A stretch of 64,000 nt of DNA from Paraburkholderia unamae (GCF_003268775.1 NZ_QLSU01000012.1:62001-126000); one strand, 5' to 3'; shown: positions 51,511 through 62,195, counted from the first letter of the stretch. Numbers and translations are program-made. Notes: generated from the letters alone by a model not told the origin.

Positions 51511-51773
51511 TTATCTTTCCGCTTCGCGTGCAGCATCGCCTCCAGTTCGGCGTGCACGTTGTCGGCAGCGAAATAATCGTTGTCCCGCCGCGCCTGTTCA
51601 CGCGAGTCCAGCCCTCGCGCAACGAACTCGCGCTGTAGACGGCGGCGCGCAACGCCTTCGCGCAGTGCGGCCTCCATGAACGAGGAGAGCGACTCGTTTT
51701 CGTGCAGCACGTCTTCCGCAGCTTGCCGCAGTTCGGGGTCAACGCGCAGCGGGGGCATGGTGGCGGTCTTCAT
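51507..51773 (-). CDS. Antitoxin of the ParE/RelE pair
   Basis: 88 aa. LRVDPELRQAAEDVLHENESLSSFMEAALREGVARRR is a ribbon-helix-helix-like DNA-binding domain; a helical tail follows (DNDYFAADNVHAELEAMLHA). It precedes the toxin, as in most type II systems, and would repress its own operon. Translational coupling by ATGA. GAGAGGCA upstream fits a ribosome-binding site. Confidence 0.82.
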   Translation of the reverse strand: MKTATMPPLRVDPELRQAAEDVLHENESLSSFMEAALREGVARRRLQREFVARGLDSREQARRDNDYFAADNVHAELEAMLHAKRKDK

Positions 51774-51984
51774 TGCCTCTCCTTGCATCGCAAATGTAAT
51801 GCAGATAGTAGCACGCGGCGCTTGAACCATTCGGCCAATGGTTACACGCGGCGCCACACTCTTTGTGCATCACAACATTCGTTCCCAGCCCCGAGACGGC
51901 TGCGTCCTTTCACGACGCATGAGTCGCCCCCCATCGCACCGCGCCACCGAAAACCACCGCCCTCCGCTTGACTTTCGATCGACC

Positions 51985-52021
51985 GGATACGATCATTCGT
52001 TCAACAATAGAGCAATTGCTC
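51985..52021 (+). promoter_or_regulatory. Polyol-regulon operator (right arm)
   Basis: CGATCATTCGTTCAAC (51990-52005) followed by the palindrome GAGCAATTGCTC (52010-52021), 42 bp before dalD. The same arrangement occurs reversed near 62278-62314 ahead of the left arm. This conservation suggests one regulator acting on both promoters. Confidence 0.65.
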
Positions 52022-52062
52022 AGACATGAGCCTGGCGGCCGCTTTGAGTAAGGAGACACCGA

Positions 52063-53469
52063 ATGAACACCGAACGCAGCCATGCGAACGTGATCCTGCA
52101 CATCGGCGCCGGGTCGTTTCACCGGGCGCATCAGGCGTGGTATCTGCATCGCGTGAACCTCACGCGCAAGCCCGGCGAGGCCGCCTGGTCGCTCACCGTC
52201 GGCAATATCCGCTCCGACATGAACGCCGTGATGGACGCGCTCGCCGCGCAGAACGGCGCCTACATGCTCGAAACGGTGACGCCGCAGGGCGAGCGCGCAT
52301 ACGAGGAGATTCACTCGATCACACGCGTGCTGCCGTGGTCCGCCGATCTCGCGAGTCTGGTCGACGCGGGCGCGGACGCCGACTGCAAGATCATCGCCTT
52401 CACGGTGACCGAAGGCGGCTACTACCTCGACGAGCACGACCGCCTCGACACCGCGAATCCCGACCTCGCCGCCGATCTCAAGGGCGGCCGCACGACGATC
52501 TACGGCGCGCTCGCCGCGATTCTCGAAGCGCGCATGGCGTGCAACGGCGGCCCCGTCACACTGCAAACGTGCGATAACCTGCGCAGCAACGGCAAGCGCT
52601 TTCACGCGGGCATGCGCGAGTTTCTTGCGCTGCGCGGCGCAACGGACCTGCGCGACTGGTTCGACGCGAACACGGCCTGCCCCGACTCCATGGTCGACCG
52701 CATCACGCCGCGCCCCACGCCCGACGTGCGCGAGCGCGTGAAAGCCGCAACCGGCGTGGACGACGCGTGCCCCGTGATGGGCGAGGCGTTCATCCAGTGG
52801 GTGATCGAGGATCACTTCTGCGCGGGGCGGCCCGCCTGGGAGCGCGCGGGCGCGGAAATGGTCGAATCGGTCATGCCCTACGAGGAAGCGAAGATCCGCA
52901 TCCTCAACGCCACGCATAGCTGCATCGCCTGGGCGGGCACGCTCGTCGGGCTCGACTTCATCCACGAAGGCACCCAGGATGCCGATATCCGCACCTTCGC
53001 GCGCGAGTACGTGAGCGAGGACGTGATCCCCTGCCTCACGCCCAGCCCGCTCGATCTCGCGAAGTATCGCGACGTCGTGCTGGAGCGCTTCAGCAATCCG
53101 TACATCCAGGACACGAACCAGCGCGTGGCCGCCGACGGCTACTCGAAGATCCCCGGCTTCATCGCACCGACGCTCGCGCAACGCATCGCCGCCGGCGCGA
53201 CGCCCGCCGCCACGGCCATACTGCCCGCGCTGTTCCTGCGCTTTCTCGAACGCTGGCATAAGGGCACGCTGCCCTACCGCTACCAGGACGGCGTGATGGA
53301 CGAAGCCGCCGTGCACCGCATGTTCGACAGCGGCGACCCCGTCTCGACGTTTCTCGGCGACAAACTGCTATGGGGCGGCCTGGCCGGCAACCCGACGCTG
53401 GGCAGCGCCGTGCGCGGCGCGCTCACGCGCGTCGACCAGTGGCTTGCCTCACGCGGTTGCAGCGCTTGA
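52063..53469 (+). CDS. dalD: D-arabinitol 4-dehydrogenase (DalD-like)
   Basis: 468 aa, long-chain mannitol dehydrogenase family. The N-terminus LHIGAGSFHRAHQAWYLHR carries the nucleotide site and the family signature. VTEGGYYLD follows, with CPDSMVDRITPRP and the catalytic region VESVMPYEEAKIRILNATHSC. By memory it is closest to Klebsiella DalD, which oxidises D-arabinitol to D-xylulose; mannitol 2-dehydrogenase activity is an alternative. It is followed by xylB, which fits D-xylulose as product. AAGGAG precedes the ATG. Confidence 0.88.
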   Translation: MNTERSHANVILHIGAGSFHRAHQAWYLHRVNLTRKPGEAAWSLTVGNIRSDMNAVMDALAAQNGAYMLETVTPQGERAYEEIHSITRVLPWSADLASLVDAGADADCKIIAFTVTEGGYYLDEHDRLDTANPDLAADLKGGRTTIYGALAAILEARMACNGGPVTLQTCDNLRSNGKRFHAGMREFLALRGATDLRDWFDANTACPDSMVDRITPRPTPDVRERVKAATGVDDACPVMGEAFIQWVIEDHFCAGRPAWERAGAEMVESVMPYEEAKIRILNATHSCIAWAGTLVGLDFIHEGTQDADIRTFAREYVSEDVIPCLTPSPLDLAKYRDVVLERFSNPYIQDTNQRVAADGYSKIPGFIAPTLAQRIAAGATPAATAILPALFLRFLERWHKGTLPYRYQDGVMDEAAVHRMFDSGDPVSTFLGDKLLWGGLAGNPTLGSAVRGALTRVDQWLASRGCSA

Positions 53470-53583
53470 ATACCGGCCACACCTGAACCCCGCGCCATGC
53501 GCGCGCTCCGGGTCGGCGCGCATGGCGTCGCGTCCGGTGCGCGGCTAAAGTAGCGCAACTCTCATCAAGACTTCAGCGCGCCT

Positions 53584-55065
53584 ATGTATCTCGGCATCGA
53601 CCTCGGCACCTCCGAAGTGAAAGTCCTGCTGCTCGCGCCCGACGGCCGCGTGATCGGCACGGCCGGCACGCCTTTCGTCGTCTCGCGCCCTCACCCGCGC
53701 TGGTCCGAGCAGAATCCCGCCGACTGGTGGGACGGCACGCGCCGCGCGCTCGCCGCGCTGCGCGAAGCCCATCCGCAGGAATTCGGGCAGGTGCGCGGCA
53801 TCGGCCTTTCCGGGCAGATGCACGGCGCCGTGCTGCTCGACGCCCGCGACAACGTCCTGCGCCCGGCGATCCTCTGGAACGACATGCGCGCCGTGGACGA
53901 GTGCGCCGAACTCACCGCGCGTGCACCGCAGTTGCATCGCATTGCGGGCAATCTCGCCATGCCGGGCTTCACCGCGCCCAAGCTGCTATGGGTCGCGCGC
54001 CACGAGCCGAAGATCTTTCGCGAAACGGCCTGCGTGCTTCTGCCGAAGGACTATTTGCGCCTGCAACTCACCGGCGGCAAGGTCTCCGATCCCTCCGATG
54101 CGGCGGGCACGCTCTGGCTCGACGTGGCCAGGCGCGACTGGTCCGACGCGTTGCTCGACGCCTGCAACATGACACGTGCGCAAATGCCCGCGCTCGCCGA
54201 AGGCAGCGCGCCCTCGGGCACGCTCCTGCCCGCGATTGCGCGCGAATTCGGCCTGCGCGAGGACGTGATCGTGGCGGCGGGCGGCGGCGACAACGCGACC
54301 AGTGCCATAGGCATCGGCGCGACGCAGCCCGGCGACGGCTTCGTCTCGCTCGGTACCTCGGGCGTGCTCTGCGTGGTGGGCGACCGCTTCCGGCCCAACC
54401 CGGCTTCCGCCGTGCATGCGTTCTGCCACGCGATTCCGGACCGCTGGCACCAGATGAGCGTCGTGCTCTCAGCGGCAAGCTGCCTGCGCTGGGTCTGCAA
54501 GCTCACGGGCACGAACGAGCCCACGCTGCTCGCCGAAGTCGAACAACTCAGTCCGCAAACGCTCAACGAAGCCCCGCTCTTCCTGCCGTATCTCTCGGGC
54601 GAGCGCACGCCGCACAACGACCCGTACGCACAAGGCGTGTTCTTCGGCATGACGCACGCGACCGATCGCGCGCTGCTCGGCTACGCCGTGCTCGAAGGCG
54701 TGACGCTCGCGCTCACCGACGGGCTCGACGCGCTCGCGGCCGCAGGCACCGAAGTGGGCGCGCTCTCGATGCTGGGCGGCGGCGCGCGCAGCGGCTACTG
54801 GGCGCAACTCGTTGCGGACGCATTCAACACGCCCACGCGCCAGCACGGCGGCGGCGAGACGGGCGCGGCGCTCGGCGCGGCGCGGCTGGGCTGGCTGGCA
54901 GCGGGCGGCGACGCGCGCGAAGTGCTGACCAAGCCCCCAGTCGTGGCCGAGTACACGCCGAACGCCACGCGCCACGCGGCGCTGCGCGAGCGGCTCACGG
55001 CCTACCGCGCGCTGTACCGCCACGTACGCCCACTCTTCGAGCCCTCGCGCGAACGCCTCGCGTAA
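53584..55065 (+). CDS. xylB: Xylulokinase
   Basis: 493 aa FGGY-family kinase. The N-terminal MYLGIDLGTSEVKVLLLAPDG phosphate motif, LSGQMHGAVLLD, WNDMRAVDECAEL, PKDYLRLQLTGG and LGGGARSGYWAQLVADAF are as in XylB. It makes D-xylulose 5-phosphate for the pentose phosphate pathway. It is 114 bp after dalD and 44 bp before the regulator gene, so all three are likely one transcription unit. Confidence 0.95.
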   Translation: MYLGIDLGTSEVKVLLLAPDGRVIGTAGTPFVVSRPHPRWSEQNPADWWDGTRRALAALREAHPQEFGQVRGIGLSGQMHGAVLLDARDNVLRPAILWNDMRAVDECAELTARAPQLHRIAGNLAMPGFTAPKLLWVARHEPKIFRETACVLLPKDYLRLQLTGGKVSDPSDAAGTLWLDVARRDWSDALLDACNMTRAQMPALAEGSAPSGTLLPAIAREFGLREDVIVAAGGGDNATSAIGIGATQPGDGFVSLGTSGVLCVVGDRFRPNPASAVHAFCHAIPDRWHQMSVVLSAASCLRWVCKLTGTNEPTLLAEVEQLSPQTLNEAPLFLPYLSGERTPHNDPYAQGVFFGMTHATDRALLGYAVLEGVTLALTDGLDALAAAGTEVGALSMLGGGARSGYWAQLVADAFNTPTRQHGGGETGAALGAARLGWLAAGGDAREVLTKPPVVAEYTPNATRHAALRERLTAYRALYRHVRPLFEPSRERLA

Positions 55066-55109
55066 GGTGTGCAGTACACTTCGGCCCCGATCCAGCCTCG
55101 ACCACCACC

Positions 55110-56057
55110 GTGCCCAAGTCCACCGAAAAACTCGATCTCGCGACCCGCGCCGCCTGGCTCTACTACGTGGCCGGCAACACCCAGAACGAAATCGCCGAGA
55201 AACTCCAGGTGTCGCGTCCGGTCGCGCAGCGCCTCGTCGCATTCGCGGTCGAGAAGAATCTCATTCGCGTGCGCGTCGATCACCGGCTCGCCGACTGCCT
55301 CGCGCTCGCCGATGCGCTGTCGAAACGCTACGGCCTTTCGGTCTGCGAAGTGGTGCCGGTGGACAACGACACGCCCGAGGAGATCGACCGCAAGCTCGCG
55401 GTGGCGGGCGCACAGGTGATGGAGCGCTACCTCACCGAAGAGCGGCCGATGGTGGTGGCCGTGAGCAGCGGCCGCACGCTCAAGGCCGCCGTCGATCAGA
55501 TCGCGCAACTGGAGCGGCCGCAGCACCGGCTGGTTTCGATGGTGGGCGCGATCGCGCAGGACGGCTCGTCGAATCGCTACGACGTCGCGCTGCATATCTC
55601 CGAGAAGACCGGTGGCAAGCATTTCCTGCTGCCCGCGCCGCTCATCGCCGACAACGAGGCCGAGCGCGCCCAATGGTGCAATCACCGGCTCTATCGCATC
55701 GTCGAATCGCTCTCGGGCGAGGCCGATGTCGCGTTCGTGGGCATCGGCAATATCGGCGAGCATTGCCCGCTGCATGAGGACGGCTTCATCACGTCCGACG
55801 AAGTGCGCGAGCTGATGAATCAGGGCGCAGTGGCCGAGATGCTCGGCCTGCCGATCGACGCGGCCGGCAAGCGCGTGGATTCGCCCACCGGCCGCCGCGT
55901 GACGAGCGTGTACCTCGATTCGCCGCCGCGCCGCCCGACCATCGGCTTTGCCGGCGGCGCGCGCAAGCGCGATGCGGTGATCGCGGCGCTCAACGGCGGC
56001 TGGCTCTCCGGGCTCGTGACCGATGAGCTGTGCGCGCGCGCCGCGCTCGCACGCTAA
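55110..56057 (+). CDS. SorC/DeoR-type sugar-binding transcriptional regulator
   Basis: 315 aa from GTG. The HTH is in residues ~8-50 (ATRAAWLYYVAGNTQNEIAEKLQVSRPVAQRLVAFAVEKNLIRVRV). A sugar-binding domain follows (VAVSSGRTLKAAVDQI, FVGIGNIGEHCPLHEDGFIT). SorC family members (DalR, SorC, CggR) bind phosphorylated sugars and release the operator. It likely controls both arms of the polyol locus. The GTG start is used because no ATG lies near; the reading frame runs smoothly from there. Confidence 0.9.
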   Translation: MPKSTEKLDLATRAAWLYYVAGNTQNEIAEKLQVSRPVAQRLVAFAVEKNLIRVRVDHRLADCLALADALSKRYGLSVCEVVPVDNDTPEEIDRKLAVAGAQVMERYLTEERPMVVAVSSGRTLKAAVDQIAQLERPQHRLVSMVGAIAQDGSSNRYDVALHISEKTGGKHFLLPAPLIADNEAERAQWCNHRLYRIVESLSGEADVAFVGIGNIGEHCPLHEDGFITSDEVRELMNQGAVAEMLGLPIDAAGKRVDSPTGRRVTSVYLDSPPRRPTIGFAGGARKRDAVIAALNGGWLSGLVTDELCARAALAR

Positions 56058-56083
56058 CGCCTCCCGCCTCTATACGCCGAAGA

Positions 56084-56110
56084 CAAAAAAAGCCCGCACG
56101 AAGCGGGCTA
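56084..56110 (-). terminator. Terminator of the leftward polyol operon
   Basis: Leftward, AGCCCGCTTCGTGCGGGCT is followed by a T-run. It lies 80 bp past the ABC ATPase gene. The SorC gene ends opposite. Confidence 0.85.
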
Positions 56111-56189
56111 TCAAAGGCAACCTCAGGTACCTCGCCACACAGTACACCGCCTCAGCCAGCGAGGCGGTGCGTCCGGCAAGCCAGTGAAA

Positions 56190-57299
<1,110 letters not shown>

Positions 57300-57336
57300 G
57301 ATGTGTCTCCGTTGCCGCGGAATTGCCCGATATCGC

Positions 57337-58035
57337 TCAATACGAACGCGCATCCGCCTGGTTGATTCGTTGCGCCACCCGTGCGGGCAGCGTCGTCATG
57401 TCGTCGAAGATTTCGATTGCGCCCGCTTCGCGCAGCTCGTGCGCGTGCGCGTCGCCGCCCACGTGCGTGCCGCCCACGAAGCCGAGCACCGTCATGCCCG
57501 CCGCGCGCGCCGCGCTCACGCCCGTCACGCTGTCCTCCACCACGAGGCACGCGGCGGGCGTCACGCCCATGCCTTGCGCCGCGGCGAGATAGACGTCGGG
57601 CGCGGGCTTCGGCCGCGCGACGATATCGGCGCAATACACGCGCGCGCCGAAGAAGCGATCGAGTCCATTGCGCGCGAGCACCTCGCGCACCACGGCCGTG
57701 TAGCTGTTGCTCGCGCAGGCCTTGGTGAGCGTCACCGCTTGCAGCGCGGCCACGACGCCCGGAAAGAGCGGCGCCTCACGTGCCTCGGCTTCGGCCACCG
57801 TGCGGATCGCGTCGACATCGGCGGCGCTCAGGCTGCGCCCGAGCGCCTCGCCCGCGCCGCCCAGCACGCGCTCGATACGCTGGCCGAGCAGCGGCATCAC
57901 CACGGGCGCCGCGTCGACTCCTGGCCAGCGTGCTTCGAGTTCGCGCACCAGCACACGGGCCGCCACGGCTTCGCTGTCGATCAGCACGCCGTCGCAGTCG
58001 CAGATCAGGGCTTGAATGGGCATTGCCTTGTCCAT
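57337..58035 (-). CDS. HAD-family phosphatase (beta-phosphoglucomutase-like)
   Basis: 232 aa. Motif I DCDGVLIDSEAVAARV near residue 13, motif II around KACASNSYTAVVREVL, and motif III/IV with KPAPDVYLAAAQ and VVEDSVTGVSAARAAG. Subgroup I with an alpha cap. It probably dephosphorylates a sugar or polyol phosphate. Such HAD genes accompany sorbitol/mannitol transporter operons in alpha- and beta-proteobacteria. It abuts the permease gene directly (no gap). Confidence 0.88.
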   Translation of the reverse strand: MDKAMPIQALICDCDGVLIDSEAVAARVLVRELEARWPGVDAAPVVMPLLGQRIERVLGGAGEALGRSLSAADVDAIRTVAEAEAREAPLFPGVVAALQAVTLTKACASNSYTAVVREVLARNGLDRFFGARVYCADIVARPKPAPDVYLAAAQGMGVTPAACLVVEDSVTGVSAARAAGMTVLGFVGGTHVGGDAHAHELREAGAIEIFDDMTTLPARVAQRINQADARSY

Positions 58036-58905
58036 TTACTTGACCGCCCCGAAGGTGAGGCCGCGCACCAGTTGCTTCTGCGAAAGCCAGCCGACGATCA
58101 GCACCGGCGCCACCGCGAGCAGTGACGCCGCGGAGAGCTTCGCCCAGAACAGCCCCTCGGGACTCGAATACGAGGCGATGAACACAGTAAGCGGCGCAGC
58201 GTTGGAGCTGGACAGATTGATGCTCCAGAATGCTTCGTTCCACGAAAGAATAATCAGCAGCAGCGCGGTGGAAGCGAGCCCTGGCACCGCCATCGGCATG
58301 AGCAGATAGACGATTTCCTGCCACGTGGCCGCGCCGTCCATGCGTCCGGCTTCGAGAATGTCGCGCGGAATCTCATTGAAATACGTGAAAGTCATCCACA
58401 CCGCAATGGGCAGGTTGATGAGCGTATAGACGATGATCAAACCGGACACGGTGTCGAGCAGCCCGGTGTTCTTCCACAGCAGGTAGATCGGCACGAGCAC
58501 GCCCACCGACGGCATCATCTTCGTGGAGAGCATCCACAGCAGGACCTTCTGCGTGCGCTGGGTCGGGAAGAACGCCATCGCGTATGCGGCGGGCACGGCA
58601 AGAAGCAGGCAGACGACGGTCACGCCGGCCGAGATCAGCACCGAGTTCCACGCGAACGAGAAGTAGTTGCTGCGCGCGAACACCTCGCGGAAGCTGTCAA
58701 GCGTCGGCAGGAAGAAGATCGTCGGAATATAGGCCTGTTGCTCGGTCTTGAACGCCGTGATCGTCATCCAGAAGATCGGGAAGAACAGCGCGAGCGCGAT
58801 GAGCCAGGCAAGCAGCCCCGGCAGCACGCGGCCGATGAACTGGAGCGGCGACGAACGGTTGACCGCGTGGGGCGATGGCGCGGGCGTAGCGGTAATCTGG
58901 CTCAT
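58036..58905 (-). CDS. Polyol ABC transporter permease, MalG-like
   Basis: 289 aa, six TM segments. The EAA loop is NEIPRDILEAGRMDGAATWQEIVYLLMPMAVPG. The ATG at 58905 overlaps the preceding permease by 4 bp. Inner-membrane partner of the MalF-like protein. Confidence 0.92.
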   Translation of the reverse strand: MSQITATPAPSPHAVNRSSPLQFIGRVLPGLLAWLIALALFFPIFWMTITAFKTEQQAYIPTIFFLPTLDSFREVFARSNYFSFAWNSVLISAGVTVVCLLLAVPAAYAMAFFPTQRTQKVLLWMLSTKMMPSVGVLVPIYLLWKNTGLLDTVSGLIIVYTLINLPIAVWMTFTYFNEIPRDILEAGRMDGAATWQEIVYLLMPMAVPGLASTALLLIILSWNEAFWSINLSSSNAAPLTVFIASYSSPEGLFWAKLSAASLLAVAPVLIVGWLSQKQLVRGLTFGAVK

Positions 58906-59846
58906 TTTTCGTACTCCCCTTTGAGGTTGCGCGCGAGCATGCGCACGAGGAAGAACGACACGATGTTCGCGAGCACGACGGCGAGAATGCCGCCAGCCGA
59001 GGCGATGCCCACGTCGAACTGTTGCAGGCCCATCGAGTAGATCAGGTAAGTGAGGTTGGTGGTCGCGTTGCCGGGACCGCCGCCCGTGGTCGTGTAGATC
59101 TCGGCGAAGATCGACAGCAGGAAAATGGTTTCCATCATCACGACAACGGCAATCGCGCGCCGCAGGTGTGGCAGCGTGATGTAGAAGAACAAGGCGATCG
59201 GGCCCGCGCCGTCGATCTTCGCGGCTTCCTTCTGCTCCTGGTCGAGCGACTGGATCGCCGTGAAGAGAATGAGGAACGCGAACGGCAGCCACTGCCACGC
59301 CACGATCATGATGACCGCCGTGAGCGGATACACGGCGAACCAGTCGATGGGCGTCATGCCCATCGAACGCATGGCGATGGCCACGAGCCCGTACACGGGG
59401 TGCAGGATCATGTTCTTCCAGATCAGCGCGCTCACCGTGGGCATCACGAAGAACGGCGCGATCGCGAACAGGCGCGCCACGCCCTGGCCGATGAACTTGC
59501 GGTCGAACAGCACCGCCATCAGCACGCCGCCCACCACGGTGATCACGAGCACCGCCACGATCAGCTCGATGGTGTGCACGATCGACGGCACGAACGAGGG
59601 GTCGGTGGCAAGGAACTTGTAGTTGTCGAAGCCCGCGAAACCCTTCAGGTCCGGATTCAGCAGGTTGTATCGCGTGAACGAATACCAGATCGTCATCGCG
59701 AGCGGAATCGTCATCCACAGCAGCAGCACCGCGACGGACGGCGTCACGAGCCAGCGTGACGCCGAGCGGCGTGTCTCGACCTGCTGCGGTTTCTGCGGCG
59801 TACGCGCTCGATTGAATATAGGCATGGGGAGATGGAGATGACGCAT
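58902..59846 (-). CDS. Polyol ABC transporter permease, MalF-like
   Basis: 314 aa with six TM segments and an EAA loop EQKEAAKIDGAGPIALFFYITLPHLRRAI. The start at 59846 has an upstream AGGGTGG site; a later ATG at 59825 is possible. Together with the MalG-like permease it forms the channel. Confidence 0.9.
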   Translation of the reverse strand: MRHLHLPMPIFNRARTPQKPQQVETRRSASRWLVTPSVAVLLLWMTIPLAMTIWYSFTRYNLLNPDLKGFAGFDNYKFLATDPSFVPSIVHTIELIVAVLVITVVGGVLMAVLFDRKFIGQGVARLFAIAPFFVMPTVSALIWKNMILHPVYGLVAIAMRSMGMTPIDWFAVYPLTAVIMIVAWQWLPFAFLILFTAIQSLDQEQKEAAKIDGAGPIALFFYITLPHLRRAIAVVVMMETIFLLSIFAEIYTTTGGGPGNATTNLTYLIYSMGLQQFDVGIASAGGILAVVLANIVSFFLVRMLARNLKGEYEK

Positions 59847-59916
59847 GAGGACCACCCTTCTCGGTTGCGCGCCGGCTCGTGGCACGGCGCGACATCGGCT
59901 TCGCGAGGGGGCGCGC

Positions 59917-59937
59917 CGCGCCGGGTGGCCCGGCGCG
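59917..59937 (-). promoter_or_regulatory. Intercistronic hairpin after the binding-protein gene
   Basis: CGCGCCGGG-TGG-CCCGGCGCG is a perfect 9-bp stem between the binding-protein stop and the permease start, without a T-run. Such hairpins protect upstream mRNA and let the binding protein be made in excess. Confidence 0.55.
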
Positions 59938-59994
59938 CGCTCGCGGCACTACGCTTGCTGCGGGAACATCGCAGCGTGGCTACGTTTGCTGCCC

Positions 59995-61329
59995 TTACTT
60001 CTGGTACCCGGCCTGCGCCACGGCGCGGTCGGCGGCGGCATTGCCCGCGGCCAGCGCCTGATCGACGCTCATCTGCCCGGCCACGGCACCTGCAATGCTC
60101 TGGCCCACGACCGTACCGAACGACTGGAATTCAGGAATCCCGACGAACTGGATACCCGTGTACGGCACCGGCTTCGCGGTCGGGTGATTCGGATCGGCGG
60201 TCTGGATCGCCTTGAGCACGAAGTCCGAGAACGGCGCGGCCTTCTTGTACTCGGGATTCTGGTACGTCGAAATACGCGTGCCCGACGGCACCGAAGCCCA
60301 GCCCTCGTCCTGCGCGACCATCTGGACGTATTCCTTCGACGTGGCCCATTCGATGAACTTCTTCGCGGCGTCCTGCGACTTCGACGACTTCGGCACCGCG
60401 AGCGCCCACGACCACAGCCAGTGCGCGCCATTCGGCGTGACCTGCGTCGGCGCGGCCGCGAAACCGATCTTGTCGGCCACCTGCGACTGCTGCTTGTTGT
60501 AGAGAATGCCGGCGGCCACCGTCGCGTCGATCCACATCGCGCACTTGCCCGAGGACATCAGCGTGAGGTTTTCGTTGAAGCCGTTCGAGCTCGCTCCCGG
60601 AGGGCCATCCTTCTTCAGCATATCCACGTAGAAGTTCACCGCCTTCTTCCACTCGGGCGAGGTGAGCTGCGCATGCCACTTCTCGTCGAACCAGCGGCCG
60701 CCGAAGGTGTTCGCAACCGTCGTCACGTACGCCATGTTCTCGCCCCAGCCGGCCTTGCCGCGCAGGCAGATGCCGTAGGTGCCGGCGGACTTGTCGGTGA
60801 GCTTGTCGGCGAAGTCCTTGATCTGGTCATAGGTGGGCTGTTCGGGCATCTTGAGGCCCTTCTTGTCGAACAGATCCTTGCGGTAATACGTCATCGAGCT
60901 TTCCACGTAGAACGGCAGCGCATAAAGCGTGCCGTTGTACGAGAGGCCGTCGCGCGCGGTCTTCACCACATCGTCGATGTCATAGCTCGCGGGCAGGTTC
61001 GTCATCGGCACGATCCAGCCGCGCTTGCCCCATTGCGGCGCCTCGTAGGTGCCGATCATCATCACGTCGAACTGGCCGCTGTTGGTCGTGATGTCGGTGG
61101 TCGCGCGCTGGCGCAGCACGTTTTCTTCCAGAATCACCCAGTTCAGCTTGATGCCCGGATTGGCCTTCTCGAAGGCCGGCGAGAGCTTCTTCAGCTCGAT
61201 CATGTCCGGGTTGTTCAACATGGCGATCGTGACGGTCTGCGCGTGAGCGGCGCTCGCCGCGGCGACGAGTGCGCCGGCACTCACCGCTCGACCTATGCAC
61301 TTTGCTGCGGTCTTCATTGCTGGCTTCAT
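59995..61329 (-). CDS. Polyol ABC transporter substrate-binding protein
   Basis: 444 aa. A signal peptide (GRAVSAGALVAAASAAHAQ) precedes a type I/II sugar-binding fold (TVTIAMLNNPDMIELKKLSPAFEKANPGIKL, YYRKDLFDKKGLKMP, WSWALAVPKSSKSQDAAKKFIEWATS). It resembles SmoE/MtlE, the binding proteins for sorbitol/mannitol in Rhodobacter and Pseudomonas. Precise substrate inferred from neighbours. It follows the SDR gene on the same strand. Confidence 0.93.
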   Translation of the reverse strand: MKPAMKTAAKCIGRAVSAGALVAAASAAHAQTVTIAMLNNPDMIELKKLSPAFEKANPGIKLNWVILEENVLRQRATTDITTNSGQFDVMMIGTYEAPQWGKRGWIVPMTNLPASYDIDDVVKTARDGLSYNGTLYALPFYVESSMTYYRKDLFDKKGLKMPEQPTYDQIKDFADKLTDKSAGTYGICLRGKAGWGENMAYVTTVANTFGGRWFDEKWHAQLTSPEWKKAVNFYVDMLKKDGPPGASSNGFNENLTLMSSGKCAMWIDATVAAGILYNKQQSQVADKIGFAAAPTQVTPNGAHWLWSWALAVPKSSKSQDAAKKFIEWATSKEYVQMVAQDEGWASVPSGTRISTYQNPEYKKAAPFSDFVLKAIQTADPNHPTAKPVPYTGIQFVGIPEFQSFGTVVGQSIAGAVAGQMSVDQALAAGNAAADRAVAQAGYQK

Positions 61330-61391
61330 GACGTTGTCTCCTTGTTCGTTGCGTTATGTCGTATTGCGTTGTGCAAGGGCTGCGGGAAGGG

Positions 61392-62195
61392 TCAGCTCAT
61401 CCAGTTTCCGCCGTCGACGTTGAGTGTCTGCGCGGTGATGTAGTCGGCGTCGGCGGACGCGAGAAAGAGCGCGGCGCCCGTGAGATCCTCGGGCAGACCC
61501 ATGCGCCCGAGCGGCACGGCCTCGCCCACGAGGCGCTTTTTCTCGCCCAGCGGACGATGTTCGTAGCGTGCGAAGAGCGCGTCGACCTGCTCCCACATTG
61601 GCGTGTCGACCACGCCCGGCGCGATGCCGTTCACGTTGATGCGATGCGGCGCGAGCGCGAGCGCCGCCGACTGCGTGTAGCTCAGCACCGCAGCCTTGGT
61701 TGCGCAGTAGTGCGAAACGAGTGCCTCGCCGCGGCGGCCCGCCTGCGAGGACATGTTGATGATCTTGCCGCCCTGCCCTTGTTCGACCATGCGCCGCGCC
61801 ACGGCCTGCATGAGGAAGAACATGCCCTTCACGTTCACCGCGAAGAGGCGGTCGTAAATGTCCCAGGATTCGTCGAGAAGCGGGCGCATGTCGAACAGCG
61901 CCGCGTTGTTGAAGAGAATGTCGATGCGGCCAAAGCGTTCGACCGCGCTGAGCACGATGCGATCGATGTCCTCGCGTCGCGTGACGTCCGCGCTCACTGC
62001 CAGCACGCGCTCGGGGTACGCGGCGGCCAGCGTGGGCGCGATGGATCCGGCGGCCTTCACGTCGACGAGCACGCAGCGCGCGCCTTCGTCGAGATAGCGC
62101 TGCGCGACCGCCTCGCCAATGCCGCTCGCCGCGCCGGTGAGCACGGCTACCTTGTCCTGCAAACGTCCTGCCGCCGGGGTCGCGGAATGTGCCAC
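61392..62195 (-). CDS. smoS: Sorbitol dehydrogenase, SmoS/PolS-like SDR
   Basis: 267 aa. Rossmann motif LTGAASGIGEAVA, NNAALFDMRPLLDESWDIYDRLFAVNVKGMFFLMQAVAR, KIINMSSQAGRRGEALVSHYCATKAA (catalytic Ser/Tyr/Lys) and the C-terminal SADADYITAQTLNVDGGNW. This is nearly the Rhodobacter SmoS pattern, which oxidises D-sorbitol to D-fructose and galactitol to tagatose. First gene of the leftward operon. Confidence 0.93.
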   Translation of the reverse strand: MAHSATPAAGRLQDKVAVLTGAASGIGEAVAQRYLDEGARCVLVDVKAAGSIAPTLAAAYPERVLAVSADVTRREDIDRIVLSAVERFGRIDILFNNAALFDMRPLLDESWDIYDRLFAVNVKGMFFLMQAVARRMVEQGQGGKIINMSSQAGRRGEALVSHYCATKAAVLSYTQSAALALAPHRINVNGIAPGVVDTPMWEQVDALFARYEHRPLGEKKRLVGEAVPLGRMGLPEDLTGAALFLASADADYITAQTLNVDGGNWMS

